64,000 nt of DNA from Pseudomonas sp. FP1742 (GTDB lineage Bacteria > Pseudomonadota > Gammaproteobacteria > Pseudomonadales > Pseudomonadaceae): assembly GCF_030687145.1 (NCBI RefSeq), contig NZ_CP117460.1:3038001-3102000 (forward strand), read 5' to 3'. Positions 48,793 to 57,391 of this stretch are shown here, one piece after another. A program made the position numbers and the translations under genes. The notes beneath the pieces are model-generated. The model saw nothing but the letters and a program-made list of their open reading frames with translations, had not been told where the DNA came from and did no database searches. Numbering within the stretch: the first letter of the stretch is position 1; each line of letters starts with the position of its first letter.

Positions 48793-49446
48793 TTAGCTGG
48801 CCAGCTGATTGGCAGGCAGCCGTATTGATTTACTGTGTCCAGCGGGAAGAGTCGATCCGACGAGCTGGAAGGGAGGAGTGCCGAATGGGTAGCGAACAGG
48901 CATCAGTTCTGGGCCAGGTCTGAGCTTTAGCCATAGCTCTGCCAAGGAGACTTCACACCCCGGCGGATGCAGCTTAGGTGCAAGTAGTTGCAGAGGGTAG
49001 AGCACGAATGAGCGGGTCAGAATTTCGGCTCCAGGCATCTGGATGCCTTCAATATCGCCAGTCAGGCCGTCAAAGAGGAGCAGATCAATATCGAGAGTGA
49101 TCAACCGCTGCATCCCGCTCCTTCGACCATGGAGGTGCTCGATTCCTTTGATCCATGCGACGAGCTCGCGCATGTTGAGATCAGTTGTCGCAGACATTAC
49201 CAGGTTGTAAAAGGGCGGGTGGTCTCCGTCTAGGGAGATGCTTTCGTAAACGGGCGAGCAACGGATATTCTCCAGATGCAATTCACGTTCTTGATTGTGA
49301 ATGTAGCCGGGTATTTTGAGGATCAGATCGGCAAACACATCCTGCTTTGAATGAATCCAAACCCTGAACGGGGTACCCCGCGGCGATTGCGCTGGCGAAC
49401 AAGGCGTCCCGCTCACTAGATGGCCTAGCGAGATGGCCCTATTCAC
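48793..49446 (-). CDS. FolK-like (HPPK) protein with atypical N-terminus, possibly decayed
   Basis: The region from about residue 55 onward fits 6-hydroxymethyl-dihydropterin pyrophosphokinase: NIRCSPVYES, HPPFYNLVM, DLNMRELVAWIKGIEHLHGR, then TLDIDLLLFDG (the metal-binding Asp pair) and RSFVLYPLQLLAPKLHPPG. The N-terminal GSNLG loop that opens normal HPPK is absent, and the first ~50 residues match nothing I know. The only candidate start is GTG 49446; the frame is open upstream to about 49520 without an ATG. Either a diverged paralogue or a gene that lost its start. A housekeeping folK is expected elsewhere. Confidence 0.55.
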   Translation of the reverse strand: MNRAISLGHLVSGTPCSPAQSPRGTPFRVWIHSKQDVFADLILKIPGYIHNQERELHLENIRCSPVYESISLDGDHPPFYNLVMSATTDLNMRELVAWIKGIEHLHGRRSGMQRLITLDIDLLLFDGLTGDIEGIQMPGAEILTRSFVLYPLQLLAPKLHPPGCEVSLAELWLKLRPGPELMPVRYPFGTPPFQLVGSTLPAGHSKSIRLPANQLAS

Positions 49447-49524
49447 GGCCCCCTTGTAGGTTTCACGCCCATAGACATCGCGCTCCAGTTCGGTGTCGCT
49501 ACCAGCACCATCATGGCGTTAGAG

Positions 49525-50406
49525 TCATTGATCGACGGCACAGTTTATAAAGTTTTGAAGGAATGCCGAGTTGTCACTACGTCGCCAAGCCAGCGTAAGC
49601 CTGGCGATAGCCGAAATATCATCTATTTCTTTGAAAACAACCCCTGCGGCTTGCACTTGCTGCATTGAGGCGGGTACAAGCGAAACACCCAGCTCCGCTG
49701 CGACCAAATGCACTACCGAAGCCAGCTGCGGAGCGCTTTGTCCCAAAATAGGTTCGAAGCCCGAGTCTCGGCAAGCGGCGATAATGATGTCGAATAAGGT
49801 AGGTCCTACTTCCCTAGGATAGAGAATGAACGGGTCTTTGCTCAAATCCTTCAAATTTAACTTTTTCTGGCTTGCAGCTGCATGTTCCTTGGGCAACACG
49901 GCGAGCAAAGGTTCCTCGGACAGAACTCGCATCGTCAAATGACCAGACTCAGCCATTCCTGGGCGAATAAACACCGCATCCAGATCACCTTCTTTGAGGC
50001 CTGCCATTAATCGAAGGGTATTGCTTTCTTCCAGGGTCAAATCGACATCAGGAAAGGCTCGCCGAAAATTGCGAATCGCCGTCGCGACTACTGGATTGAA
50101 ACTAGCTGATGCCGTGAAGCCTATACGCAATGCCCCCAGCTCTCCCCGAGCCGCCCGTTGAGCCGCATGCGTTGCGCGCTCTACTTGAGCCGGTATGTTT
50201 CGAACCAAGTCATGAAACGCCTGCCCAGCGGCGGTCAATTCAGCCCCTTGCGGAATTCGGTGAAATAGCCGAGTTCCCACCTCACGCTCCAAATCGCGAA
50301 TCTGCAGGCTCAATGGAGGTTGTCCGATGCCGATTTTCTGAGCCGCGCGCGTGAAGTTTTGCTCTTGGGCGACGGCCAGAAAGTAGCGAATGTGGCGTAG
50401 TTCCAT
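49525..50406 (-). CDS. LysR-family regulator, CatM/BenM-like
   Basis: A 293-residue regulator. MELRHIRYFLAVAQEQNFTRAAQKIGIGQPPLSLQIRDLE is the helix-turn-helix of the subgroup that often controls organic-acid and aromatic-acid degradation. The effector domain begins LRIGFTASASFNP. It is divergent from the CitE-type lyase gene with 130 bp between, so that gene is its probable target. Confidence 0.9.
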   Translation of the reverse strand: MELRHIRYFLAVAQEQNFTRAAQKIGIGQPPLSLQIRDLEREVGTRLFHRIPQGAELTAAGQAFHDLVRNIPAQVERATHAAQRAARGELGALRIGFTASASFNPVVATAIRNFRRAFPDVDLTLEESNTLRLMAGLKEGDLDAVFIRPGMAESGHLTMRVLSEEPLLAVLPKEHAAASQKKLNLKDLSKDPFILYPREVGPTLFDIIIAACRDSGFEPILGQSAPQLASVVHLVAAELGVSLVPASMQQVQAAGVVFKEIDDISAIARLTLAWRRSDNSAFLQNFINCAVDQ

Positions 50407-50536
50407 AGATATTTGTAAAACATATGAAGATCGATAGTGCCATACAATAGTCCATCGGAGTTCGTCTAGCTATGGTGTTAATAAGGCAAGGATCACAGCA
50501 ACCCTGGCAATACATTCACGAACCGAAGGATACAAA

Positions 50537-51373
50537 ATGACCTTTCGTATGCGCAGCGCACTTTTTACGCCAGCAACCTATCCCGAACGATTCTCCAAGG
50601 CCAAGGAGGTCGGGGCCGATTTTTTGATCATTGATCTGGAGGACGCCATAGCGCCCAAGGACAAAACAGTTGCTCGTGCAACCGCGTTCGCCACACTCAA
50701 TGCCGCCGAAAAAACGCCGTTCCCTACAATTATTCGTATCAATGGGCTGGATACCGCGGCCGGGCTTAGTGACGTTCTTGAGTTATTGGAAAGCCAGGCC
50801 CAGCCTGAATTTCTGCTTCTGCCCAAAACGGAGTCCGCTGCGCATTTGCAGATAGTGGACCGTCTGCTCAGCGAAAAAGGCCTGAGCACTCGTTTGATCG
50901 GATTGATCGAAAGCGCGGTCGGGCTCAAGGCGGTGGCAGATATAGCTCATGCAACGCCCCGGCTCGCCGCACTCATGTTCGGAGCGGCGGATCTGGCGGC
51001 GGATCTAGGCTGTGGACCCTTTGCAGCGAATCTCACGTTCGCCCGTGTATCGCTTGTAAGCGCGTGCGCGACGGTGGGTATTGCCGCTATCGATTCTCCT
51101 TTTTTCGATATTCGCGACTTGGCCGGGCTTGAGCGAGCGGCGTTCCAGGCCGCCGAAATGGGGTTTGTCGGTAAAGCAGCGATCCACCCGAGTCAGGTGG
51201 CGGCTATCAATCTCGTGTTCTCACCGACCTCCGATGAAATCGATGAGGCTCGGGCCATTCTGATCGAAAACTGTCGGGGCGTTGGGCAAGTGAACGGGGT
51301 CATGGTCGATGAGGCCGTCGCTCGCCAAGCCCGCCGAGTGCTGGCCCGCGCAGGCCAATCCGCTGAAATGTAA
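50537..51373 (+). CDS. CitE-family CoA-ester lyase, candidate citramalyl-CoA lyase
   Basis: A 278-residue HpcH/HpaI-CitE-type aldolase. RSALFTPATYPERFSKA is the CoA-binding start, FLIIDLEDAIAPKDK supplies an acidic metal ligand, LIGLIESAVGL the second, and ALMFGAADLAADLG, FVGKAAIHPSQV complete the fold. Members cleave citryl-, malyl- or citramalyl-CoA. With CoA-transferase and hydratase genes next to it, (S)-citramalyl-CoA cleavage to acetyl-CoA and pyruvate (P. aeruginosa Ccl type) is the best guess. It sits between two LysR genes and converges on the second. Confidence 0.85.
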   Translation: MTFRMRSALFTPATYPERFSKAKEVGADFLIIDLEDAIAPKDKTVARATAFATLNAAEKTPFPTIIRINGLDTAAGLSDVLELLESQAQPEFLLLPKTESAAHLQIVDRLLSEKGLSTRLIGLIESAVGLKAVADIAHATPRLAALMFGAADLAADLGCGPFAANLTFARVSLVSACATVGIAAIDSPFFDIRDLAGLERAAFQAAEMGFVGKAAIHPSQVAAINLVFSPTSDEIDEARAILIENCRGVGQVNGVMVDEAVARQARRVLARAGQSAEM

Positions 51374-51398
51374 GGACCGGGAAACCTGATTTCATGCA

Positions 51399-52295
51399 CT
51401 ATCGAGTATTTCCTGGCTGACAAAGAATCTCTATCAGGTTATCTCGCAACGCGTTCTTTTCACGCGGATTGCGTTTTACGCACACTCGCAAATCACGCTT
51501 GGCCCATCCCTCTACAAGATCGATAACTTGAAGGCGATCCAGGTCTGCTGGCTCTAACGCTGAGCGTGGCGCGATGCCGATACCCGCTCCCGATGAGACC
51601 AGGCGGGCAATCGCCCGAAATCCGGAGACCTGGACGCGCACATCTAATCGCCCCCCAAGGGCGCTGGCGTGATTCATCAAAAAAGTATGCAGTGCCGCGC
51701 CCGATTGAAGGCTGATGAATGGGAGCCCCAGGCATTCGGAAAAACTAACCAAATGCAGGTTGGCGAATCGCCCGTTTAGCGGTGCTAACAAGACTAACTG
51801 GTCCTCTCTGTAGGGTAGAAACTCCAGATCCGGATGGTCGGACTCCAGGGCCACGACTCCGATGTCGGCACGGCCTGAGGACACGGCTGAAATAATGTCA
51901 TGGCTCAATCGCTCCTCAAGTGTGATACGGACATTGGGGTACTTGGAGAAAAAGCGCGCCAGGTCATCCGGTAAATATGAGCTGATGGCATTGTTGTTGG
52001 CAAAAAAGGTCACATGCCCGATCAAACCGTTGGCGAACGGCTGCAGGTCAGTGGTCATTTGCTCCAACTGAGCCATGCAGCGTCTTGCGTGCTCGACGAG
52101 CACATGACCCGCCGGGGTCAGGCCCACGCCCCTGGCCTGGCGCGTGAGCAAGGGTGTACCAAGGCTGGCTTCAAGCCCTTTTATGCGCAAACTGACAGAG
52201 GAGGGGGCTAGATTGCACCGCTCGGCGCCCCGCGACAGATTGCTTTCCTGCGCAACGGCCAAAAAGACCTTCAGGTCGGTCAAGTCGTACAACAT
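51399..52295 (-). CDS. LysR-family regulator
   Basis: A 298-residue regulator: LTDLKVFLAVAQESNLSRGAERCNLAPSSVSLRIKGLEASLG is the helix-turn-helix, and the effector half begins LIGHVTFFANNNA. ATG 52295 has GGAG eight bases upstream and is preferred over an in-frame TTG at 52313. It diverges from the CoA-transferase gene across about 160 bp, its likely target. This is the second regulator in a six-gene cluster. Confidence 0.9.
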   Translation of the reverse strand: MLYDLTDLKVFLAVAQESNLSRGAERCNLAPSSVSLRIKGLEASLGTPLLTRQARGVGLTPAGHVLVEHARRCMAQLEQMTTDLQPFANGLIGHVTFFANNNAISSYLPDDLARFFSKYPNVRITLEERLSHDIISAVSSGRADIGVVALESDHPDLEFLPYREDQLVLLAPLNGRFANLHLVSFSECLGLPFISLQSGAALHTFLMNHASALGGRLDVRVQVSGFRAIARLVSSGAGIGIAPRSALEPADLDRLQVIDLVEGWAKRDLRVCVKRNPREKNALRDNLIEILCQPGNTR

Positions 52296-52457
52296 TGCGT
52301 TAGTCTCCGGCAAAATCGTGAGGGTTTTGTCTAATTTAACTTCTTATACTCCGCCATATGTTTGTATTTAACAAACGCTGTCTTCGTAAAAGCTCGCTGC
52401 TCCCTTGACCGTTCCATGCACATACTTGCGCATGCAAATCGTCAATGGGAGAACCTG

Positions 52458-53624
52458 ATGTCCACTACAAAACCTTTAAAAGGCATTACCGTCGTTTCCA
52501 TCGAACAGGCGTTGGCGGCGCCTTTGTGTACCTGTCGTTTGGCGGAGATGGGCGCGCGGGTGATCAAGGTCGAACGTGCAGAAGGGGATTTTGCGCGGGG
52601 CTATGACGATGCCGCCAAAGGTCACTCTTCGTACTTCCTGTGGACCAACCGAGGCAAGGAATCGCTGGTACTGGATTTCAAGAATGCCGACGACGCGATG
52701 CTATTGAAACGGATCATCGCCAGCGCTGATGTATTCGTGCAAAACCTGGCTCCCGGAGCCCTTACTCGCGCAGGGTTTGACAGCGCAGAGTTGCGGGCAA
52801 TGAATCCACAATTGATCACTTGCGACATCAGTGGTTACGGTACTGAGGGGCCCGCCAGTGGTTTGAAGGCGTATGACCTGTTGGTCCAATGCGAAAGCGG
52901 TCTGGCCGGCATCAGCGGTTCACCTGAGGGCTATGGCCGCATCGGCGTGTCGATATGCGATATCGGGGCAGGTTTGAATGCTGCGATTGGCGTGCTTTCG
53001 GCGCTGCAATTACGAGAACGAACCGGGCAGGGCTCCGGGATTTCCGTTTCGTTGTTCGATGGTGCTGCGGACTGGATGACTATTCCCTACCTGCACGAAA
53101 TTTATGGCAATGGAGCTCCGACTCGCCAGGGGCTGCGCCACCCTTCAATTGCTCCATACGGTGCTTATACCACTGGCGATCAGCGAGACATCGTGATCAG
53201 TATTCAGAACGAACGCGAATGGCAGCAGTTCTCTAACCTGTTCCTTGAAGGTACTGGCGCATCTACTGATCCTCGTTTTGCTTCCAACACAGAACGCGTC
53301 CGTAACCGAGACGCGCTGGATGCGCTCATCAGTGCGTCCTTCTCCACCCTGAGCGCCGAACAGGCGATCCACAAACTGGGTCAGGCCAATACCGCTTTTG
53401 GTCAGGTGCGTTCCGTAGCCGAGATGGCAGAACATCCAGGCCTTCGTAAATGGCCTATGGCAGTCGAGACTGGTGAAGTCGAGATGATTGCTCCTCCGGT
53501 ACGCGCTCCTTGGGACGAACAGCGATTCGAAAAAGCTCCGCTCCTGGGCGAACACAGTGATCGCTTGCGCGAAGAATTCCAGACGACAGCAACACAGAAC
53601 AAACAAGAGGAGGTCCCTGCATGA
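52458..53624 (+). CDS. CaiB/BaiF-family CoA-transferase, candidate itaconate/mesaconate CoA-transferase
   Basis: A 388-residue family III CoA-transferase. LKGITVVSIEQALAAPLCTCRLAEMGARVIKVER, YFLWTNRGKESLVLDFKN (catalytic Asp in the following strand ADDAM... region is less clear), NLAPGALTRAGFDSAEL and GLAGISGSPEGYGRIGVSICDI are standard. GGGAG precedes ATG 52458; a frame from 52362 adds 32 unmatched residues. The next gene overlaps by 4 bp and codes for a hydratase-like enzyme, so the pair activates and hydrates an unsaturated dicarboxylate. The exact acid is inferred from context. Confidence 0.85.
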   Translation: MSTTKPLKGITVVSIEQALAAPLCTCRLAEMGARVIKVERAEGDFARGYDDAAKGHSSYFLWTNRGKESLVLDFKNADDAMLLKRIIASADVFVQNLAPGALTRAGFDSAELRAMNPQLITCDISGYGTEGPASGLKAYDLLVQCESGLAGISGSPEGYGRIGVSICDIGAGLNAAIGVLSALQLRERTGQGSGISVSLFDGAADWMTIPYLHEIYGNGAPTRQGLRHPSIAPYGAYTTGDQRDIVISIQNEREWQQFSNLFLEGTGASTDPRFASNTERVRNRDALDALISASFSTLSAEQAIHKLGQANTAFGQVRSVAEMAEHPGLRKWPMAVETGEVEMIAPPVRAPWDEQRFEKAPLLGEHSDRLREEFQTTATQNKQEEVPA

Positions 53625-54460
53625 GCACTATTGATCTTCAACACCTTCGCCAATGGATCGGCAAGACCCATGTCGACCACGATGTCCTGTCTTCACGCCA
53701 TGCGCGTTTGATGGCTGCAACGCTGGGCATCCCACAAGGCGATTTGGTCTCGGATTATCCGTTGCCGCCATTGTGGCACTGGCTGTATTTTCTCGATGGG
53801 CTTCCGCCTGAAAAGTTGGGGCGTGACGGTCACCCCGCGCGAGGTGGCTTCTTGCCTCCCGTGCCGCTGCCGAATCGCATGTGGGCCGGTGGACAGCTGG
53901 AGTTTAGGAAAGCATTGCCGCTGGATGGCAGCGTCGAGAAACGTTCCAGTATTGTTTCGATCGAGCACAAGCAAGGCCGCAGCGGCGAGTTGGTATTTGT
54001 AACTGTGCTGCATGAGATCTTGCACGCTGGGGAAGTAGCCATCTCCGAGCACCACGACATCGTCTACAAAGAAGCGACTCAGCCCGGCTCAAGCAAGCCG
54101 TTGACCACCATGCCGCAAGCCATTCACTCCCGTGAATTCTTGCCTGACTCGACCACCTTGTTCCGCTATTCAGCTCTGACGTTCAATGGTCATCGCATTC
54201 ACTACGATGCTGATTATTGCCGAGACGTTGAGGGTTATGGGAGTCAAGTGATACATGGTCCGCTGAATGCGACTCTGCTGGCTGGTTATGCTGAAAGTAT
54301 CGTCGGAAAGCCGGTTAAACACTTTAATTATCGTGGGCTTCAACCCGCCATGCTGGGAGCGAAGCTATCTCTTAGTGCCGTGCATGAAGGTGATGACTTG
54401 CTGTTATGGGTCAGCTTGCCGGACGGCGCAGTGTCGATGCAGGCGCGCGCACGTTTTTGA
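53621..54460 (+). CDS. MaoC/HTD2-like hydratase, candidate itaconyl-/mesaconyl-CoA hydratase
   Basis: A 279-residue double hot-dog protein. The first half has LPPLWHWLYFLDGLPPEKLGRDGHPARGGFLPPVPLPNRMWAGG; the second carries the catalytic block FRYSALTFNGHRIHYDADYCRD then VIHGPLNATLL. This layout fits the FAS1-like dehydratases that include mesaconyl-C4-CoA hydratase and P. aeruginosa Ich. ATG overlaps the CoA-transferase stop by 4 bp. Together with the lyase it can turn itaconate or mesaconate to pyruvate and acetyl-CoA. Confidence 0.82.
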   Translation: MSTIDLQHLRQWIGKTHVDHDVLSSRHARLMAATLGIPQGDLVSDYPLPPLWHWLYFLDGLPPEKLGRDGHPARGGFLPPVPLPNRMWAGGQLEFRKALPLDGSVEKRSSIVSIEHKQGRSGELVFVTVLHEILHAGEVAISEHHDIVYKEATQPGSSKPLTTMPQAIHSREFLPDSTTLFRYSALTFNGHRIHYDADYCRDVEGYGSQVIHGPLNATLLAGYAESIVGKPVKHFNYRGLQPAMLGAKLSLSAVHEGDDLLLWVSLPDGAVSMQARARF

Positions 54461-54670
54461 TTTTTCAACCGCAATAAAAAGTGCTGTATGAGCCACGTCA
54501 ATGAGGTGCCGTTTACATTGATATGGTCCTTGCCCACAACTAACTTAATTCATTAGATGGTCAGGTTGATAGTCCGTGCGAAAGGCTTTCGCCTCCGCAT
54601 TGTCCTGTTATTAGGTTGGTGGTGGGCGCATAAATGCGTCAGCAGATTATATCCGTTTGTGGAGATTAAA

Positions 54671-56041
54671 ATGATAATAATAAGCAATACTGATAACAGT
54701 GCTGTCAAGCGTCCTCGCATTACAAATAAAGCACGTGTTCGAGCGATACTCGGAGCTTGCTCGGGCAATTTGGTTGAATGGTACGACTTTTTCATTTATG
54801 CCTATACCTCTATCTATTTTGCCTCGCTGTTTTTTCCTGCGGGAGATCAAAGCAGCCAGTTGTTAGCAACGGCGGGGATTTTTGCTGTGGGCTTTTTCAT
54901 GCGCCCCCTCGGTGGTTGGATATTTGGTTACATTGCGGATACACGCGGTCGAAAAATATCAATGATCATTTCGATTTTCATGATGTGCGGTGGGTCTTTG
55001 ATGATCGCGATCATGCCCACTTATGAGACGATTGGTGTCGCGGCGCCCATTTTGTTGGTTGTAGCCAGGTTGATGCAGGGACTTTCAGTAGGCGCTGAGT
55101 ACGGAACAGGTGCCACTTACATCAGTGAAATGTCGACTGCCGGACGCCGATCATTTTTCGGTTCCTTCCAATATTCCACAATTATTGCAGGTCAGCTACT
55201 TGCGCTGCTGACGGTTGCGGTTCTTCAGCACGTATTGCTTCCGGAAGAGTTGAAAGCCTGGGGTTGGAGAATTCCATTTCTCATCGGAGCAATTAGCGCC
55301 ATTGTAGTTGTGTTTTTACGTAGATCCATGACCGAAACGGCTTCAGTAAAAGAAATGAAGAGTAAGGAGGCCGGCTCTATTCGAGCATTGTTAAAGCATA
55401 AGCGGGCGGTTGTTTTAACTGTGGCTATCACCATGGGATGTTCGCTGTACTACTATACGTTCACATCGTATATGCAGAAATACTTGGTGCTGTCGGTGGG
55501 GATGGATGCGGGGACAGTAAGTTTTATCATGACGTCTGCCTTGGTGTGCTTCATGATTTGTCAGCCATTTTTCGGCATGCTGGCAGACCGTATTGGCGTG
55601 AAAAGAAGCATGATGATATTTGGTGGTTTGGCAACAGTGTTGGTTGTGCCGATCTTAACCACGTTAAAGACAGTATCAAGCCCTTATGCGGCTTTTGCAC
55701 TTATCATGTCAGGGCTCCTTATCGCGGCCTTCTACACCCCCGTAACTGGCGTACTTAAAGCGGATCTTTATCCAGCCTCGGTCAGGGCGTTGGGCGTTGG
55801 TCTGCCTTATGCGATTGGCAATGCATTGTGTGGCGGCACCGCGGAGTACGTGGCATTGATGCTTAAGTCGATGGGGATTGAAAGTTACTTCTTCTATTAC
55901 GTAGCTGCGTTGGTATGTGTGACGTTCATTGCTTCGATGTTGATGCCTGATTTACGTAAGCACGGGTATCTGGATGGCACTGGACGTGTTGAAGAAAATT
56001 TTTCGCGAGCGTCTGGGTACCGTCGCGGTGCACACTCGTAA
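54671..56041 (+). CDS. MHS-family (KgtP-like) dicarboxylate:proton symporter
   Basis: A 456-residue major facilitator with 12 helices. RVRAILGACSGNLVEWYDFFIYAY, MRPLGGWIFGYIADTRGRKISM, RLMQGLSVGAEYGTGATYISEM and LKAWGWRIPFLIGAISA track E. coli KgtP, the 2-oxoglutarate permease. GGAGA six bases before ATG 54671 fixes the start; an ATG at 54557 adds 38 unmatched residues. It ends the putative itaconate/mesaconate operon and likely imports the acid. Base composition is more AT-rich than the genes before it. A decayed copy of this gene lies inverted at 57004-57391. Confidence 0.88.
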   Translation: MIIISNTDNSAVKRPRITNKARVRAILGACSGNLVEWYDFFIYAYTSIYFASLFFPAGDQSSQLLATAGIFAVGFFMRPLGGWIFGYIADTRGRKISMIISIFMMCGGSLMIAIMPTYETIGVAAPILLVVARLMQGLSVGAEYGTGATYISEMSTAGRRSFFGSFQYSTIIAGQLLALLTVAVLQHVLLPEELKAWGWRIPFLIGAISAIVVVFLRRSMTETASVKEMKSKEAGSIRALLKHKRAVVLTVAITMGCSLYYYTFTSYMQKYLVLSVGMDAGTVSFIMTSALVCFMICQPFFGMLADRIGVKRSMMIFGGLATVLVVPILTTLKTVSSPYAAFALIMSGLLIAAFYTPVTGVLKADLYPASVRALGVGLPYAIGNALCGGTAEYVALMLKSMGIESYFFYYVAALVCVTFIASMLMPDLRKHGYLDGTGRVEENFSRASGYRRGAHS

Positions 56042-56122
56042 ATGCGTCGAGCAGGGTGACCAAGGGCGAAGCGTTAAATAATCAGTATGCTGAATAAATT
56101 TAGGCTAAGTACTGTGCTTTTG

Positions 56123-56166
56123 CCACTGTCGCATGTGCCACGCACACATGAGGCAGTGGTTTTTTA
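56123..56166 (+). terminator. Rho-independent terminator after the MHS gene
   Basis: CCACTG (56123-56128) pairs with CAGTGG (56154-56159), with an inner GCATGTG/CACATG stem, then TTTTTT. An inverted copy with few changes sits at 56876-56920 behind the decayed transporter. Confidence 0.82.
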
Positions 56167-56265
56167 TGCCTTGATCTTCGTTCTCAGTATCCGGGTTTTT
56201 GCGAACGCGTCTATGGCCAATAGCGGTGTGTTGCTAGATCAGTAACTCCTAACAGATTTATATCT

Positions 56266-56640
56266 GCTTCAACTGCAATACTCCACCTCCAATATTTGCT
56301 CGTTCAACCTTGAAGATCACATCCCAGCCAATCATCTTCTGCGCAGTATTGATCAGTATCTCGATCTGAGTGACCTGCGCCATCACCTCTCCGATTTCTA
56401 CAGTCCAATCGGGCGTCCGTCGAATGATCCTGAATGGATAATCGGCATATCGATCCTGGGCTGTTGCTACGGCATTCGCTCAGAGCGGCGCTTGTGCGAA
56501 GAGGCCCATTTTGAACTTGGCGTATCGTTGGTTCTGCCGGTTGAGCCTTGAATATTGAAGTACCCAATCACTCGACGTTTCCAAAAAAACGACATGGCAA
56601 TTTTCCTGGACCGCGATTTGTTTTGCTGGTTGTACAGTGA
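56266..56640 (+). pseudogene. IS1182-type transposase, N-terminal remnant
   Basis: Reading the plus strand from about 56266 gives CSFNLEDHIPANHLLRSIDQY, LDLSDLRHHLSDFYSPIGRPS, GCCYGIRSERRLCEEAHFEL, the N-terminal domain of IS1182/IS5-group transposases (usually EDHVPxDHLLRxID..., DPExMIRML, YGIRSERRLCEEVHLNLAYRWFCRL). The frame then breaks near LAYRWFCRL, and short matches to the following STFSKNRHGRF block appear in other frames up to about 56640. The catalytic domain is gone. No terminal inverted repeats were recognised. Confidence 0.75.
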
Positions 56641-56875
56641 CGTGCTTGCGCCGGAATTCAGGCGAGCTGAAAGTCCACTTGCTCAACAAAATCGGTCGTA
56701 AGCTGCATGTCAGAGAGAGCCGCCTTTGCGAGGTTGTGTAATCGGTTAAGAACCTAATTTACTGCACTCTACGTATTAAAATTGAGGGGATCAAAGCCCC
56801 CCTTGCACATTGCACATCTATGCGATTTGCGATTCTCTCGGGTGACCTTGGCGAATAGATGGCTATGGTCAAGGC

Positions 56876-56920
56876 ATAAAAAAGCCACTGCCTCATATGT
56901 GCGTGGCACATGCAACAGTG
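56876..56920 (-). terminator. Duplicated terminator behind the decayed transporter copy
   Basis: On the minus strand, CACTG...CAGTGG followed by a T run (AAAAAAG on plus near 56878). It mirrors the terminator at 56123 with one weakened base pair at the stem base. Confidence 0.7.
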
Positions 56921-57003
56921 ACAAAAGCACAGTAGTTACCCTCAAGTTTAGTCAGTATCCTGATTATTGAAGGTTTCGTCCTCGGTCACCCTGCTCGACG
57001 CAT

Positions 57004-57391
57004 TTACGAGTGTGCACAGCGACTGTACCCTGAAGCTCCCGAAAAATTTTCTTCAACAAGTCCAGTGCCATCCCAAATCAGGCATCAATTTCGCAGCAAT
57101 TAACGTCACACATACCAAGGCCTCCACGTAATAGAAGAAGTGGTACAACGAACAGCCCATGGTGATATTCACAGTTGAAATCACAGTTCGCTTATGCGTT
57201 TAACAACGCGCTAATAGATCTGGCCTCCTTACTCTGATTTTTTTACTGAAACCGTTTCGGTCTTGGGTCGACGTAGAAATACAATCACGATTGCGCTAAT
57301 CGCATCGATAAAAAACGGAGCTTTCTAACCCAGGTCTTTAAATTTTCCGGTAGCAATACGTGCTGAAGAATAGCGGCTGTCAGGCTTCATG
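57004..57391 (-). pseudogene. Decayed copy of the MHS transporter gene (C-terminal pieces)
   Basis: Minus-strand sequence matches the live symporter gene base by base over long runs: TTCTTCAGCACGTATTGCT near 57378-57360, GATTAGCGCAATCGTGATTG near 57300, then a jump from the CACCATGGG-CTGTTCG region straight to TTCTTCTATTACGT near 57138, and on to the same stop TAA (57004). The frame is broken by stops and an internal deletion of about 440 bp. The extreme 5' end of the remnant is read in another frame as the last codons of the chemoreceptor-like gene. Confidence 0.88.

Larger units (their letters stand above)
56869..57391. repeat. Right arm of a large inverted duplication of the MHS-gene region
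   Basis: The reverse complement of this stretch aligns with parts of 55215-56174: the C-terminal third of the MHS transporter gene, its stop, the downstream spacer and its terminator. The copy lacks about 440 bp of transporter sequence (counterpart of about 55450-55890) and a further ~18 bp near the end. The arms are separated by the transposase remnant. Confidence 0.85.

Noticed and set aside
56304..56689. Two short minus-strand open frames in the AT-rich gap
   Set aside because: They are antisense to a recognisable transposase remnant and have no family features.
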